Source: DASSFZ01 sp035283185
GTDB taxonomy: Bacteria; Chloroflexota; Anaerolineae; Fen-1058
Assembly (NCBI GenBank): GCA_035283185.1
Contig: DATEUJ010000207.1
Location: 1 to 64,000 of the forward strand
Reading direction: 5' to 3'
Length of the DNA: 64,000 nucleotides
Part shown: positions 33,104 through 41,780 of the stretch, one piece after another
Layout of the letters: every line of letters begins with the position of its first letter
How positions within the stretch are numbered: position 1 is the stretch's first letter
Position numbers and translations under genes: made by a program
Notes under the pieces: model-generated
Database searches by the model: none
Told to the model about the DNA's origin: nothing
The model's input: only the letters and a program-made list of their open reading frames with translations

Positions 33104-33904
33104 CTACTTCGACAGACTGTCGATCATTTCGCGAAACGCCTCGACCGGCTGCGCACCGAACAATGGTTGGCCGTTAATGAAGAATGACGGCGTGCCGCGC
33201 AGGCCGGCGTCCATGGCTTCCTGCCGGTCGGCCTCGACGCGCGCCAGCGTCTCGTCGTTTGTCAAGCATGTCGCAAAGCGCGTCGTGTCCAGGCCCAGCT
33301 TCTCGGCCAGCGCGACCAGGCTGGCGTCATCGAATGACTCCGTACTGTACCCCGCAGAGCGGGGCGCAAGCAGCAACTCGTCATGATACGCCCAGAACGC
33401 GCCCTGGTCGGCGGCGCACTCGGCGGCCTGCGCTGCGCGCACCGAGTCCGAACCCAGGATGGCGAAGTGCTTGAAGACGATCTGGGCTTTGCCCGTCTCG
33501 ACGTACTCGCGGATCAGCGCGGGCATCGTCTCCCGAAAGAACTTCGCGCAGTACGGGCAGCGGAAGTCGGCAAACTCGACGATCATCACGGGCGCGTCCG
33601 GATCGCCCAGGCGGTTGGCCGCGCGCATGCTGAACTCAACCTCTGACGCTTTGGGTTCGGATTGCGCCGCTGCCGGTTGCGAATCGCTGCCCTTAGGCGC
33701 GCTCATGCCCATCTGGGCGTAGGCGTCGAGCGTGCCCTGGCGCGCCGCCTCGCGGACGGCGTTCAGGTCGATGGCCGAGCGCGCGACGACGGCTGCCACC
33801 AGGGCGACGGCGGCGACCAGCGCCACCGGCGCGAGCCAGTCGGATGCAAGCCGGGTCAGTTTGCCGGCCGGGCGGGTGGTCGATTGAACGGATGGATTCA
33901 GCAT
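33104..33904 (-). CDS. DsbA-like thiol-disulfide oxidoreductase, membrane anchored (266 aa)
   Basis: A membrane helix at about 22-42 precedes a thioredoxin fold with active site Cys116-Pro-Tyr-Cys119 (FADFRCPYCAKFF) and the cis-Pro motif GTPSFFINGQPLFG near 240. These proteins introduce or shuffle disulfides in exported proteins; the Cys-rich surface protein at 36114-37643 is a natural client. LLLAPRSAGYS is encoded by a copy of the palindromic element (33349-33374). Confidence 0.85.
   Translation of the reverse strand: MLNPSVQSTTRPAGKLTRLASDWLAPVALVAAVALVAAVVARSAIDLNAVREAARQGTLDAYAQMGMSAPKGSDSQPAAAQSEPKASEVEFSMRAANRLGDPDAPVMIVEFADFRCPYCAKFFRETMPALIREYVETGKAQIVFKHFAILGSDSVRAAQAAECAADQGAFWAYHDELLLAPRSAGYSTESFDDASLVALAEKLGLDTTRFATCLTNDETLARVEADRQEAMDAGLRGTPSFFINGQPLFGAQPVEAFREMIDSLSK
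33349..33374. repeat. Palindromic element, in-frame copy C
   Basis: ACCCCGCagaGCGGGG followed by CGCAAGCAGC inside the DsbA-like gene, in a loop between helices of the thioredoxin-fold insert. Confidence 0.7.
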
Positions 33905-33911
33905 GGCTTCC

Positions 33912-34763
33912 TCAGTAATTGCGAATGATTAGCTCACCGACTTTGCCGCGCCCGTGTGCGTTCCGGTTGATTGGCCGGCTGGCCTGCACCGGCTCGATCC
34001 GGTAGCGCGGGTCGGCATACAGGCTGCGAATGAACGGCGTGTCGGAGTTCGACAGCATCACGTACACGGCGCGCCGCGTCAGTTCGGCGACCACGTCGCG
34101 CAGACGCCGCTGATCGGCTTCGGTGAAGCCGCTGCGATCGTAGGCAGTGAACGACGACGTGACAGAGAGCGGATCATACGGCGGATCGCAGTAGACCAGA
34201 TCGCCGGGCTGCGCGTGGTCGAGCACTATCTGAAAATCGCTCGCGCGGATGATGACATGGCGCGAGTTGATCAGATGCGAGACTGCACGCAGGTTGTCCT
34301 CGTCGCAGATCGTCTGGCGATCGTAATCGCCCATCGGCACATTGAAACGTCCGCGCCGATTGACGCGATACAGGCCGTTGAAGCACGTCCGGTTCAGGTA
34401 GATCAGCCGCGCTGCGCGTTCCGCCGGCGACAGCGTTTCAGGCTCGAGAGCGCGCACGGCGTAGTAGTGGCCCTGGCCGTGATCGGCCCGGTGCTCGTTG
34501 AGCCGGGCGATCACGCATTCGGCCGCATCGCGCAGAGCCCCGTAGGCGGCGATCAGTTCGGCATTAAGGTCCGACAGGTAGAACGTCGCCTCTCGCTCTC
34601 CGGCGACCTCGAAGAACAGCGCGCCGCCGCCCAGGAACGGCTCGTGATACGCCTCGAAATGCGCCGGCAGTCGCGCCATCAGTTCGGGTAACAGCCGCGT
34701 CTTGCCGCCGGCCCACTTCACGAACGGTCTGGCTGTTGCCGTCATCATCGCCGTCATCGTCAT
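33912..34763 (-). CDS. dam: Dam-family adenine-N6 DNA methyltransferase (283 aa)
   Basis: The start at 34763 (MTMTAMMTATARPFVKWAGG) overlaps the previous gene's stop; longer frames lack support. KWAGGK (16-21) and PFLGGGALFF (42-51) form the SAM-binding motif and DPPY is at 193-196 in YCDPPYDPL. Class D12 enzymes methylate adenine in GATC. On a mobile element it could protect from restriction or mark iterons: GATC-containing 9-mers are clustered at 30999-31113. No cognate endonuclease is adjacent. Confidence 0.85.
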   Translation of the reverse strand: MTMTAMMTATARPFVKWAGGKTRLLPELMARLPAHFEAYHEPFLGGGALFFEVAGEREATFYLSDLNAELIAAYGALRDAAECVIARLNEHRADHGQGHYYAVRALEPETLSPAERAARLIYLNRTCFNGLYRVNRRGRFNVPMGDYDRQTICDEDNLRAVSHLINSRHVIIRASDFQIVLDHAQPGDLVYCDPPYDPLSVTSSFTAYDRSGFTEADQRRLRDVVAELTRRAVYVMLSNSDTPFIRSLYADPRYRIEPVQASRPINRNAHGRGKVGELIIRNY

Positions 34764-35308
34764 ACGCCTATCACTCGCATCGCTTCGAGCAAAATGCCCG
34801 CGACCGCCAACGCCGCCACCGCCGGCATCTCGGCATTGGCGGGAATGTTCACCTCGTCCCGTTTCTGCAGAAACACCGCCTCCGTCAGCGCCAGCACCAG
34901 GCCGAGCGCCGAACGGCGACGGACGATCATCACCGCTGCGCCCGCGAGCGCGATGGCCACCGATCCGGTCAGCAGTCCGGACAGGCCGTGCCGTAGGCCG
35001 AGCCCCAGCAGCGCGATGGCATCCGCGCCGCCCCACCAGCCCAGTGCCCAGGCGAACGCTCCGCCGGCGAGGGCGATGGCAGGCGCGGGTGTGTTAGTCA
35101 CCACGCCCAGCCCGATGGCGGGCACGACCATCAGCAGCGCGTGACGGCGCGGCCAGACGAGTGCCATTGCTGCGGCAGTCCACCACGGCCACGGCTGGCC
35201 GATCAGGCTGGCGACTACGAGCGCCACCAGCACGAGCATCGAGATGCGTCGCGCACGCAGATCTTGGATCAGCACTAACGCCCAAAGCGCGACAAGAGCA
35301 ACATTCAT
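34760..35308 (-). CDS. Prepilin peptidase of the Tad system (TadV/CpaA-like)
   Basis: About 182 residues, nearly all membrane helices. The two catalytic aspartates of A24 peptidases are in QDLRARRI and GGADAIALLGLGL (GxD motif). It cleaves and perhaps methylates the Flp and TadE-type prepilins encoded at 38484-40720. ATG 35308 is preferred (GGTGAG in front); a GTG at 35317 is an alternative. Overlaps the methylase gene by ATGA. Confidence 0.8.
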   Translation of the reverse strand: MNVALVALWALVLIQDLRARRISMLVLVALVVASLIGQPWPWWTAAAMALVWPRRHALLMVVPAIGLGVVTNTPAPAIALAGGAFAWALGWWGGADAIALLGLGLRHGLSGLLTGSVAIALAGAAVMIVRRRSALGLVLALTEAVFLQKRDEVNIPANAEMPAVAALAVAGILLEAMRVIGV

Positions 35309-35438
35309 GTCTCTCACCTGTCCTCTGCAAGAACCTGCGTGGCGAATCCTTCATCCATCGGCCGCGCTGGCACGCGCTTGACGAGGTTCGCAATGGTCAG
35401 TACAATGTGGATACGAAACTGATCGCTCAGAGATCATT

Positions 35439-35699
35439 GTGCCTGAAATCTGCCGTTTCTTCGGAATCGTCATCGCGATCAATTACAATGACCATCAACC
35501 GCCACACTTTCACGCTCGCTATGGCGAATACAAGGCGTTGATTGCCATACCCACGCTCACGTTGCTGCGAGGACGCTTGCCCGCGCGCGCTCTGGGTCTG
35601 ACGATTGAGTGGGCGTCGCGCCACCAGGATGAGCTGATGGATAACTGGGAACGCGCCCGACATCACGAACCCCTGATTCGGATTGAACCGTTGGAGTAG
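35439..35699 (+). CDS. DUF4160 protein (86 aa), possible toxin-antitoxin component
   Basis: GTG start; MPEICRFFGIVIAINYNDHQ continues into PPHFHARYGEYKA, the signature of DUF4160. It is paired, five bases apart, with a DUF2442 gene. The two domains co-occur widely as a proposed toxin-antitoxin type pair; the roles are not firmly established. It is one of few plus-strand genes in the Tad block, so it is a self-contained cassette. Confidence 0.8.
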   Translation: MPEICRFFGIVIAINYNDHQPPHFHARYGEYKALIAIPTLTLLRGRLPARALGLTIEWASRHQDELMDNWERARHHEPLIRIEPLE

Positions 35700-35703
35700 G
35701 TCC

Positions 35704-35994
35704 ATGCTCAAAGACATTGTCGCTGTTCAACCCTTAGACGGTTACCGCTTGCGCCTTCGCTTCGAGAACGGCATCGAGGGCGAAGTGGATATTGCGCAGC
35801 TCGTTGAATTCACCGGCGTGTTCGCGCCGCTGCGCGAGCGCGCCTACTTCGAGCAGGTGCGGGTCAACCCTGACACGGGCACGATCTGTTGGCCGAACGA
35901 CGCCGACCTGGACCCGGATGTGCTGTACGCGCTGGTGTCAGGTGAGCCACTTCCATCCTTTCCGGAGATTACGCTGACCGGTGCGGCTGGCTAA
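35704..35994 (+). CDS. DUF2442 protein (96 aa), partner of the DUF4160 gene
   Basis: The start MLKDIVAVQPLDGYRLRLRF at 35704 follows GGAGTAGGTCC at the end of the previous gene. The core (ENGIEGEVDIAQLVEFTGVFAPL... WPNDADLDPDVLYALV) is diagnostic for DUF2442. Probably the antitoxin or DNA-binding half of the pair. Confidence 0.82.
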   Translation: MLKDIVAVQPLDGYRLRLRFENGIEGEVDIAQLVEFTGVFAPLRERAYFEQVRVNPDTGTICWPNDADLDPDVLYALVSGEPLPSFPEITLTGAAG

Positions 35995-36113
35995 CCTCGC
36001 AGCGACTGGAACCACCTTCGCTCTTCATCCTTCCGCCTTCGCCCTCGGTCGCGTGAGTATGGGTGTAGGGAAGCGACTCCCACACGCCCACGCGGAGCGC
36101 CATCACACTCACC
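35995..36113. other. Convergent spacer with word repeat
   Basis: Carries CTTCATCCTTCCGCCTTC words (about 36021-36044) of the GGATGAAGG family and an inverted GGGAAGCGACTCCC-type stem (36067-36080). No gene seen. Confidence 0.45.
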
Positions 36114-37643
36114 TCACGGTGCCACCGGTTGCACTTCGATCGCCGGCACGCTCGGCGGGTAAACGAACGGCGTGCGGATGCGGCGGTTCTCATCCATGCC
36201 CGCGTAGTTCGTACGAGTCGAGCGCCAGAAGGGACTCGGTAAACCCTGCTGCCGCATGTCATACTTGCGCCACGGCTCGATCACATCTCGCCAGGCCCAG
36301 GCCTCGCAGACGCGCTTGAGTTTGGTGTCGGGATCATCTGAGCCGTCGCCGTCGAGGTCACACGCGGCCGTGCCGAACCCGGGCCAGCTCTGGCACTCGT
36401 CGCGCCTGCGCACACACTGGTATTCGTCATAGCGCCACGTCCACTCCGGCCACCACCAGGTCTGCACCGGCGCGGCATACGCCGGCGAGCAGTTGGCGCA
36501 GGCGCAGTTGTCGCAGGCTTCGCACGAGTAGCCGGGTTCCTGCGTGCGCGCGACGTACTCGCACTCGCGATCCTGGCACTCCTCGTTCCACTTCGGGAAT
36601 GTCTCGTCCAGCCCCCACGACGACGTTTCGTACACCTTCGTCGTGCACTGGCCGGGGCTTATCGGGAGCACCTGCGCACCGCCGTTCCACTCGCGGTCTT
36701 CCAGGATGAGCGCGGAGGGGGAGCCGGGTTGCGCTGCGCCGGGGAAGGGATTGCCCGCGCCCGTGTAGCGCCGCCAGGCGACGGCGAGCTTGTAGTTCAC
36801 ACGGTCGCCCTCGCCGGCCTCGAACGTGCCGCAGTCGTAGCCGGCTTCCTCATGCTCGCCGCGATCGATGCTGCACGGGCGGGCCGTGCCGTCTGAGAAC
36901 CGCTCGGCGGCATCCGGCGCGCCGATGAAGCAGATCGTGTTCTCCAGGCCGACGAGCGCGCGCGGCCAGGGATAGCGTGCGGCGTTCACCGGTGGGATCT
37001 TGACCGACACTGAGAGGTTCCAGCCCGGCCACCACTCCGGCCCATTCTCACATGGCTGGCTGACCACACCGCCGCCGAAGGACGGCTCGCGCAAGCACGG
37101 GTACGGATCGACGACCGGCGTGGGCTGTGTGCCAGGCGTCGGCGTCGGGCCAGAGCAGGACTCGACGCAGACAGCCGACACGACGTACACTTCACCGGTA
37201 TTGGTCTGCCACAGCGTCACGCGGCACGAGTTGGAGCCGCATGCGCACAGGCCGTCCGCGCCAGATTGGATGCAAGCGTATACATACCGCCCGGGCTCTG
37301 CGTTGAAGGGCGTCGGAGTCGGGAGCGGCGGACGGGTCGGCTGTGGCGTGCCGCTGCCTGACGGGGGTGGAGGAGTCGGATCGCTCCCTCCGCCCGGAGG
37401 CTCGGCCGGCGGCGGTGGGTTGCCGGGGGTGCCGCCGCCGGGGCCCTCATCGCTGCAGTTGATCGTGCACCCGCACGATGGATCGATCGTGCAGATCGGT
37501 GTGCCGCCCTGCTGGGCCGGGGCGGCTGCCGGTTGGGCTGCTGCGGGCGCGCGAACATCGAGCGCGATCAGCAGCGCCGCCAGGACTACGGCGATGGCGG
37601 TGGCTCGGGCAATTGCTCGATTGCCCAGTCGGCGACTTTCCAT
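36114..37643 (-). CDS. Secreted cysteine- and proline-rich surface protein (509 aa)
   Basis: Signal peptide at residues 1-36 (MESRRLGNRAIARATAIAVV... PAAAQ). Then a CTIDPSCGCTINC segment, a Pro/Gly/Thr-rich linker (about 70-115), and a Cys/Trp-rich globular part with many cysteines (for example CEACDNCACANC). Disulfide bonding in the envelope is likely, fitting the nearby DsbA-like enzyme. No enzyme motif. The gene starts 58 bases inside the preceding gene with a strong AGGAGG. Possibly a pilus-associated adhesin or coat protein. Confidence 0.65.
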   Translation of the reverse strand: MESRRLGNRAIARATAIAVVLAALLIALDVRAPAAAQPAAAPAQQGGTPICTIDPSCGCTINCSDEGPGGGTPGNPPPPAEPPGGGSDPTPPPPSGSGTPQPTRPPLPTPTPFNAEPGRYVYACIQSGADGLCACGSNSCRVTLWQTNTGEVYVVSAVCVESCSGPTPTPGTQPTPVVDPYPCLREPSFGGGVVSQPCENGPEWWPGWNLSVSVKIPPVNAARYPWPRALVGLENTICFIGAPDAAERFSDGTARPCSIDRGEHEEAGYDCGTFEAGEGDRVNYKLAVAWRRYTGAGNPFPGAAQPGSPSALILEDREWNGGAQVLPISPGQCTTKVYETSSWGLDETFPKWNEECQDRECEYVARTQEPGYSCEACDNCACANCSPAYAAPVQTWWWPEWTWRYDEYQCVRRRDECQSWPGFGTAACDLDGDGSDDPDTKLKRVCEAWAWRDVIEPWRKYDMRQQGLPSPFWRSTRTNYAGMDENRRIRTPFVYPPSVPAIEVQPVAP

Positions 37644-38326
37644 GTCTTGTCCTCCTGAAGTGTCACGGTGGCGATGTGCAGCTGGTACGGAGTCAGGCCC
37701 TTGATCTCAGAGTTGCGATAGGCACAGGGCGCCGTCTGGTTCAATTTCTGACAACTGGCGGCATCAAACAGGATCGCACCCTTCACCTGCAGCTTGGCTC
37801 GCGCCACAGTGCAAGTCGTCATGTCCGTGCAGCGCACGGGGTTGATCGGCCCGAGTATGTTGATCTCGCGGAATGTCGATGGCTCAATCGTGGTCGCGAA
37901 CCCCGACGTCGAGCGCTGCTGGGCGGAAGCGCACAGCGCGTTCTTATCCGGCTGTTGCAGCAGCGTGGTGTCGTCCGCATCTTCGGCGTAGTAGCATGCC
38001 AGTACCGCGTTGAACGCTTCGATGATCTGCTGTTCAACCTCTGCCGGCGGCGCGAAGTACGTCTTGCCGCTCAGCTGCTCGGTCTTCAGCGTCCAGCCTT
38101 CGGGCAGAGGCGTCGTCGCTGCTTGCGCCCCGCCCAGCGGGGTCGGCGCGCGGCGGTCCGGCGTGGGCGTTCGCGGCTCAATCGTGCCGATCACCTCGGA
38201 CGCCGGCAGCGGCTGTGCCGTCAGCGGGCGAATCAGCGTACCGAGCACGCCGATCGCCAGCGCAGCCAGCACAACGATCGCCAGCCAGCCGGCCGGCTTG
38301 ATGCGCGTTTTGTTTTGTGTGTTCAT
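37586..38326 (-). CDS. Membrane-anchored secretory protein (246 aa)
   Basis: Residues 12-35 form a membrane anchor (GWLAIVVLAALAIGVLGTLI). The exported part has a helical and beta fold resembling small accessory domains (ARAKLQVKGAILFDAASCQK... LHIATVTLQEDKTWKVADWA), like conjugation-associated NTF2-type domains. PLGGAQAATTP is encoded by palindromic-element copy D (38118-38143). Lies in the Tad gene cluster; role unknown. Confidence 0.6.
   Translation of the reverse strand: MNTQNKTRIKPAGWLAIVVLAALAIGVLGTLIRPLTAQPLPASEVIGTIEPRTPTPDRRAPTPLGGAQAATTPLPEGWTLKTEQLSGKTYFAPPAEVEQQIIEAFNAVLACYYAEDADDTTLLQQPDKNALCASAQQRSTSGFATTIEPSTFREINILGPINPVRCTDMTTCTVARAKLQVKGAILFDAASCQKLNQTAPCAYRNSEIKGLTPYQLHIATVTLQEDKTWKVADWAIEQLPEPPPSP
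38118..38143. repeat. Palindromic element, in-frame copy D
   Basis: GCTGCTTGCGCCCCGC-cca-GCGGGGT inside the 246-aa membrane protein gene, encoding PLGGAQAA. Confidence 0.7.
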
Positions 38327-38483
38327 GGTCGTTTATCCTCCAACCCCCGCTGCGCGAGGGCAGGTTTGCAATGTGAAAGGGCCGCGCGGCCCTTTGTGAT
38401 CAGCATACGATCACATCGGACGCCGTCAATCCCTGACGCATGTCCTATGCGCGCCCACAACATCTCAATCGTGATCACGTCAG

Positions 38484-38957
38484 TCAGTCCCCCTGCCGGG
38501 CGATGCCCCACGCCGGGCGCTCCCGGCCGGTCACAGCCAGCTGCACCTCGCCCACGCCGATCAGGCCGAGGAACACCGGCTTGATCGAGACCGTGCCCTG
38601 CACGACGATGGTATTGCCCTGCACGTATACGTGGCCGACGCGCAGATGGGGATGGTTGAGCTGGGCGAAGCGCCGCGCGGCGGCGACGCTCTCGGCGGTG
38701 AGCTTCACCTGGCCGAACTGGGCGAACCGCGCCGCGTCGATCTCGGAGGCCGCCGCGACCGCTGCACCGTCCATCGCCCAGCGCGCGCGGCGATGCTCGA
38801 CGAACAGCAGCCCGCCGTCGAATACCAGGCCGACGAGCGCGATCAGCAGCGGCAGCAGGATCGCCGCCCAGACGAGGACTTGCCCCGCTTCGCGGGATGT
38901 GCCAGGTGTCGCGCGTTCATGTGTCCTGCGATCACGTTTTACGTTCTTTCGTACCAT
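38484..38957 (-). CDS. TadG/TadE-like pilus assembly protein (157 aa)
   Basis: GAGGAG upstream. The TadE/TadG signature is EAGQVLVWAAILLPLLIALVG, with a prepilin-type Gly-Gln junction (AGQ), then a membrane helix and FDGGLLFVEHRRARWAMDGAAVAAASE. Such pseudopilins are processed by the prepilin peptidase and help assemble Flp fibres. A short spacer with GC hairpins follows (38331-38483). Confidence 0.75.
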   Translation of the reverse strand: MVRKNVKRDRRTHERATPGTSREAGQVLVWAAILLPLLIALVGLVFDGGLLFVEHRRARWAMDGAAVAAASEIDAARFAQFGQVKLTAESVAAARRFAQLNHPHLRVGHVYVQGNTIVVQGTVSIKPVFLGLIGVGEVQLAVTGRERPAWGIARQGD

Positions 38958-39043
38958 CGTTTAACTCCTCACCTCCAAGGCCGCGCCGGGTGGGCGCACC
39001 GCAGCCGGCGGGTAAGGTAGCACCCTGCTACGAGATGCCGGCT

Positions 39044-39406
39044 TCATCGCCGTCTCTGCCTGTCGCGCACGCGCCGTCGTGAACGACCTGCGTTCAGAAA
39101 TGTCCACCACGCAAAGCCGCGCTCGCGGAGCATTTCCAGCAAGTCCACCCAAGCGACCGGACCCGCGCCCCGGACGTGTGGTCCGGTCGGGCCAAACCGG
39201 AATTGACCGGTTGGAAACGGCACGACTCTGAGACCATGTGCCCGAATGGCCCGGATCGCGTCCGCCAGTGTCTGGATGCCCACGCGGCGAAACGGTGTAG
39301 CGCTCCTGCGTGGGATGTACTCCTGCAGCGACAGCTGATCGCGCTCGGTGATGACGGGATCAGGCGTGGCAGCCTCTACAAAATCAGGCGGATAGCTCAC
39401 GGCCAT
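39044..39406 (-). CDS. Hypothetical basic protein (120 aa)
   Basis: The start MAVSYPPDFVEAATPDPVIT overlaps the end of the TadE-like gene. Contains a helical segment (IQTLADAIRAIRAHGLRVVP) and an Arg-rich C-terminus. Translational coupling with the TadE gene suggests a role in the same apparatus; no family recognised. Confidence 0.45.
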   Translation of the reverse strand: MAVSYPPDFVEAATPDPVITERDQLSLQEYIPRRSATPFRRVGIQTLADAIRAIRAHGLRVVPFPTGQFRFGPTGPHVRGAGPVAWVDLLEMLRERGFAWWTFLNAGRSRRRVRDRQRRR

Positions 39407-39852
39407 AGCGACTTCCAACGATAGACCGGCATGGTCTGCCGCGAACAGATACGGCCGGGCGACAGCACATCGCCCATCGGCACCGGCGGCGCAGGCACGT
39501 CGTAGCACGCCTGCACCTGAATCTGCGTGCCGCGTCCCCATTGACCCCAGATGCGCGCCTGCATCTGAGCCTTGTCGGGATTCAGCCCGAAGCCGGCCAG
39601 CGTGTAGCGCGCGCCGAGGTACGCCTGGTTCAGGCCACGCTGCTGGTTGAGCGTGGCGACCGCGTGCCGCGTGCCCGACCAGGCCGCCGCTTCCGTCGCC
39701 AGCTTGGTGTACAGCAGCTGGCCGAAGCCGACGATGCCGGCGATGATGATCAGGAACAGCGGCAGCACGATGACGAACTCGACGTAGCTTTGGCCCCGGC
39801 GGGGCGAATGCAGAATGTGGAATGCACGCGAAGCGTGTAGAAATTTCTTCAT
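39397..39852 (-). CDS. TadE-like pseudopilin (151 aa)
   Basis: RRGQSYVEFVIVLPLFLIII is the TadE signature, with Gly-Gln cleavage site and Glu at +5, then a membrane helix and a short periplasmic-type domain with a few cysteines. The 20 residues before the signature are encoded by a word repeat (39812-39882: aatgtggaatgcacg...), so the leader peptide is repeat-derived. Confidence 0.78.
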   Translation of the reverse strand: MKKFLHASRAFHILHSPRRGQSYVEFVIVLPLFLIIIAGIVGFGQLLYTKLATEAAAWSGTRHAVATLNQQRGLNQAYLGARYTLAGFGLNPDKAQMQARIWGQWGRGTQIQVQACYDVPAPPVPMGDVLSPGRICSRQTMPVYRWKSLWP

Positions 39853-39869
39853 TCGTCATTCTCCATTCT

Positions 39870-40289
39870 TCATTCAAACGTGCCCGGCGGACCCGGGTAG
39901 AACTCTTCCAGCCGGAAGAAGGCGCTCGATTTCAGGTCGAGCTGGAGACCGCCGCCCATCAGCGCGCCCAGACCCGTCGGCCAGCGCCACGGCACATCGG
40001 CGCGGGCGCTCACCGAGCGTAACGATGGCTGATCCTTCAGCGTGAAGTGCTTACGCGGGTCGCCGGTCAACTGACCGAGATTGCCGACCAGCGTGCTGTA
40101 CGTGGCGTACCCGGTCGCCATCGGCCGCCGCACGGCCACTGCCCGCGCCGCCTCGAAGGTCGCGGTGGACACCGCCATGCGGCTGTACCAGAACATCGCG
40201 AACTCGAAGGCGAGCAGCAGTAGCAGCAGCACGCCGGGCAGGACGATGATGAACTCCAGGTAGCCCTGCGCTTTACGATGTTTCAGCAT
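39870..40289 (-). CDS. TadE-like pseudopilin (139 aa)
   Basis: MLKHRKAQGYLEFIIVLPGV: TadE signature and membrane helix directly at the N-terminus. ATG at 40289 follows AGAGGACTTCC. The remaining about 100 residues form the exported domain. Second TadE paralogue in the cluster. Confidence 0.75.
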   Translation of the reverse strand: MLKHRKAQGYLEFIIVLPGVLLLLLLAFEFAMFWYSRMAVSTATFEAARAVAVRRPMATGYATYSTLVGNLGQLTGDPRKHFTLKDQPSLRSVSARADVPWRWPTGLGALMGGGLQLDLKSSAFFRLEEFYPGPPGTFE

Positions 40290-40304
40290 GGAAGTCCTCT
40301 TGGG

Positions 40305-40379
40305 TGGTGCGTGGAGCGTGAAGCGTGGACACGTGAAGCGTTGTTCGCTCCACAGCCGCTCGCCCCACACTCCACGCCC
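40305..40379. repeat. GTGGAGCGTGAAGCG word repeat
   Basis: gtggagcgtgaagcgtggacacgtgaagcg words facing ctccacagccgct / actccacgcc words; arms can pair. Between the TadE-like gene and the first pilin. Confidence 0.6.
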
Positions 40380-40529
40380 TTACGGCAGCGCATTGATGCG
40401 GCCTTGCTGTCGCCGAAAGACGTTGCCCACCAGCGCGATGGTCGCCACCACGATGGCGGCGATGGCCAGCACGGCGGCGAGCAACACGACGTATTCGGTG
40501 TACCCTTGACCGCGATTGTCGAATAGCAT
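40380..40529 (-). CDS. Flp-type pilin, copy 1 (49 aa)
   Basis: MLFDNRGQGYTEYVVLLAAV, continuing as one membrane helix and ending RRQQGRINALP. Gly7-Gln8 is the class IVb cleavage site with Glu12 at +5. GGGAG precedes the ATG. Flp pilins polymerise into the Tad pilus fibre. The protein is identical to copy 2, although about 20 codons differ synonymously. Confidence 0.85.
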   Translation of the reverse strand: MLFDNRGQGYTEYVVLLAAVLAIAAIVVATIALVGNVFRRQQGRINALP

Positions 40530-40570
40530 GATGATTCTCCCTTCGTGATCGGAATGGATTGGTTCTGGTG

Positions 40571-40720
40571 TTAGGGCAGGGCGTTGATGCGGCCCTGCTG
40601 CCGGCGGAACACGTTACCGACGAGCGCGATGGTCGCCACGACGATGGCGGCAATCGCCAGCACCGCCGCGAGCAAGACCACGTACTCGGTGTACCCTTGA
40701 CCGCGATTGTCAAACAGCAT
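40571..40720 (-). CDS. Flp-type pilin, copy 2 (49 aa)
   Basis: Same 49-residue protein as the neighbouring copy; AAGGAG upstream. Major subunit candidate of the Tad pilus. Being first of the pair behind TadC it may be expressed together with the Tad assembly genes. Confidence 0.85.
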   Translation of the reverse strand: MLFDNRGQGYTEYVVLLAAVLAIAAIVVATIALVGNVFRRQQGRINALP

Positions 40721-40734
40721 GATGACGCTCCTTT

Positions 40735-40791
40735 CTTTGGAAGGATGAGGGATGAAAGATGAAACTTCACCCTTCCGCCTTCATCCTTTGT
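40735..40791. repeat. GGATGAGGGATGAAAGATGAA word repeat
   Basis: ggaaggatgagggatgaaagatgaaa facing ttccgccttcatcc; an imperfect hairpin between tadC and pilin copy 2. Confidence 0.6.
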
Positions 40792-41676
40792 TTACCTGCC
40801 CAGCACACCAAGCATCTTCACCGCGCCCGGCGCGATCAGGATGATGGTGATGGCGATGATGGCGAAGAAGGCGGGAATCACCATCAGCACCGCGTTCTTG
40901 TAGCCGCGCTCGGTGATCAGCAGGCGCGTGGTGATGCGCGCGTCGCCTGCCATCTGGCGCAGCGCCCTGGCCATCCCGCCGCCGCCCATCTCGTAGGCGG
41001 CCTTCAATCGCTCGAACACGCGCACAATCTCCGGCAGCCGGCCGGCCTTCTGTGCGGTCTCGTCGAAGGCGGCGGCCAGGTCGCCGTTCACGGCGTAGGC
41101 CGAGGCCACCTTGCGATACTCGGCCACCCACGCGCCACCCGGGCGCTCGGCCAGGCTGCGGATGGCCGAAGGCAGCGCGGCACCCGACGCGACGTAGATC
41201 GCCAGCCGGTCCATCGTCGAGGCTGCATCGAGCATGAGTTGCTCCTTGCGCTCCTGCTCGGCTTTGGCGACGATGCGTGAGGGGACACCCCAGCCAAGCA
41301 GCCCGGCGACGAGCATGAGCGGCAACGCGGCCTCGGCCAGGCCGATGAGTAGCGCGAACGCGCCAACCATGACGGCGAACATCACGGCGTTGAACAGCCG
41401 GGCGCCGAACACCTGCTCCGGCGTGGTGAAGCCTGACGGGTAGCCAGCACGCGCCAGCCGGACATGCAGATCGGCTTTCTGCGTGTCAACGCGAAGCGTG
41501 CCGCGCCCGATGGTCATCACCCGCTCGGCGGCGGGCGCGAACAGCGACTCGATGAGCCGCTGCATAGCGGGGCGGTTGTCGGCTTCGGTCAGTTTCACGC
41601 GCACGCGGCGCGGCCGCAGCGCGTCCACGAACAGGAACACGCCGAAGGCGGCGAGGAAAGCGAACGGAATGGTCAT
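40792..41676 (-). CDS. tadC: Tad pilus inner-membrane platform protein TadC
   Basis: The start MTIPFAFLAAFGVFLFVDAL has AAGGAG upstream. 294 residues with two N-terminal membrane segments, the GspF/type II secretion F domain (STMDRLAIYVASGAALPSAI... EMGGGGMARALRQMAGD) and two C-terminal membrane helices. It pairs with TadB to form the platform on which TadA drives fibre assembly. Confidence 0.85.
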   Translation of the reverse strand: MTIPFAFLAAFGVFLFVDALRPRRVRVKLTEADNRPAMQRLIESLFAPAAERVMTIGRGTLRVDTQKADLHVRLARAGYPSGFTTPEQVFGARLFNAVMFAVMVGAFALLIGLAEAALPLMLVAGLLGWGVPSRIVAKAEQERKEQLMLDAASTMDRLAIYVASGAALPSAIRSLAERPGGAWVAEYRKVASAYAVNGDLAAAFDETAQKAGRLPEIVRVFERLKAAYEMGGGGMARALRQMAGDARITTRLLITERGYKNAVLMVIPAFFAIIAITIILIAPGAVKMLGVLGR

Positions 41677-41689
41677 CCTGCACTCCTTC

Positions 41690-41780
41690 AATAGTCTGGT
41701 GGTCATGTGGTCTGATAGTCCTGTGGTCGACTGTGCCACCGATCGACCACCTGACTACGCGACTAACCGACTACACGACG
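41690..41780. repeat. TAGTCTGGTGGTC-type word repeat
   Basis: tagtctggtggtcatgtggtctgatagtcc words followed by reverse-complement ccacctgactacgcgactaaccgac words. Same family as 50682, 54757 and 58912. Confidence 0.65.
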
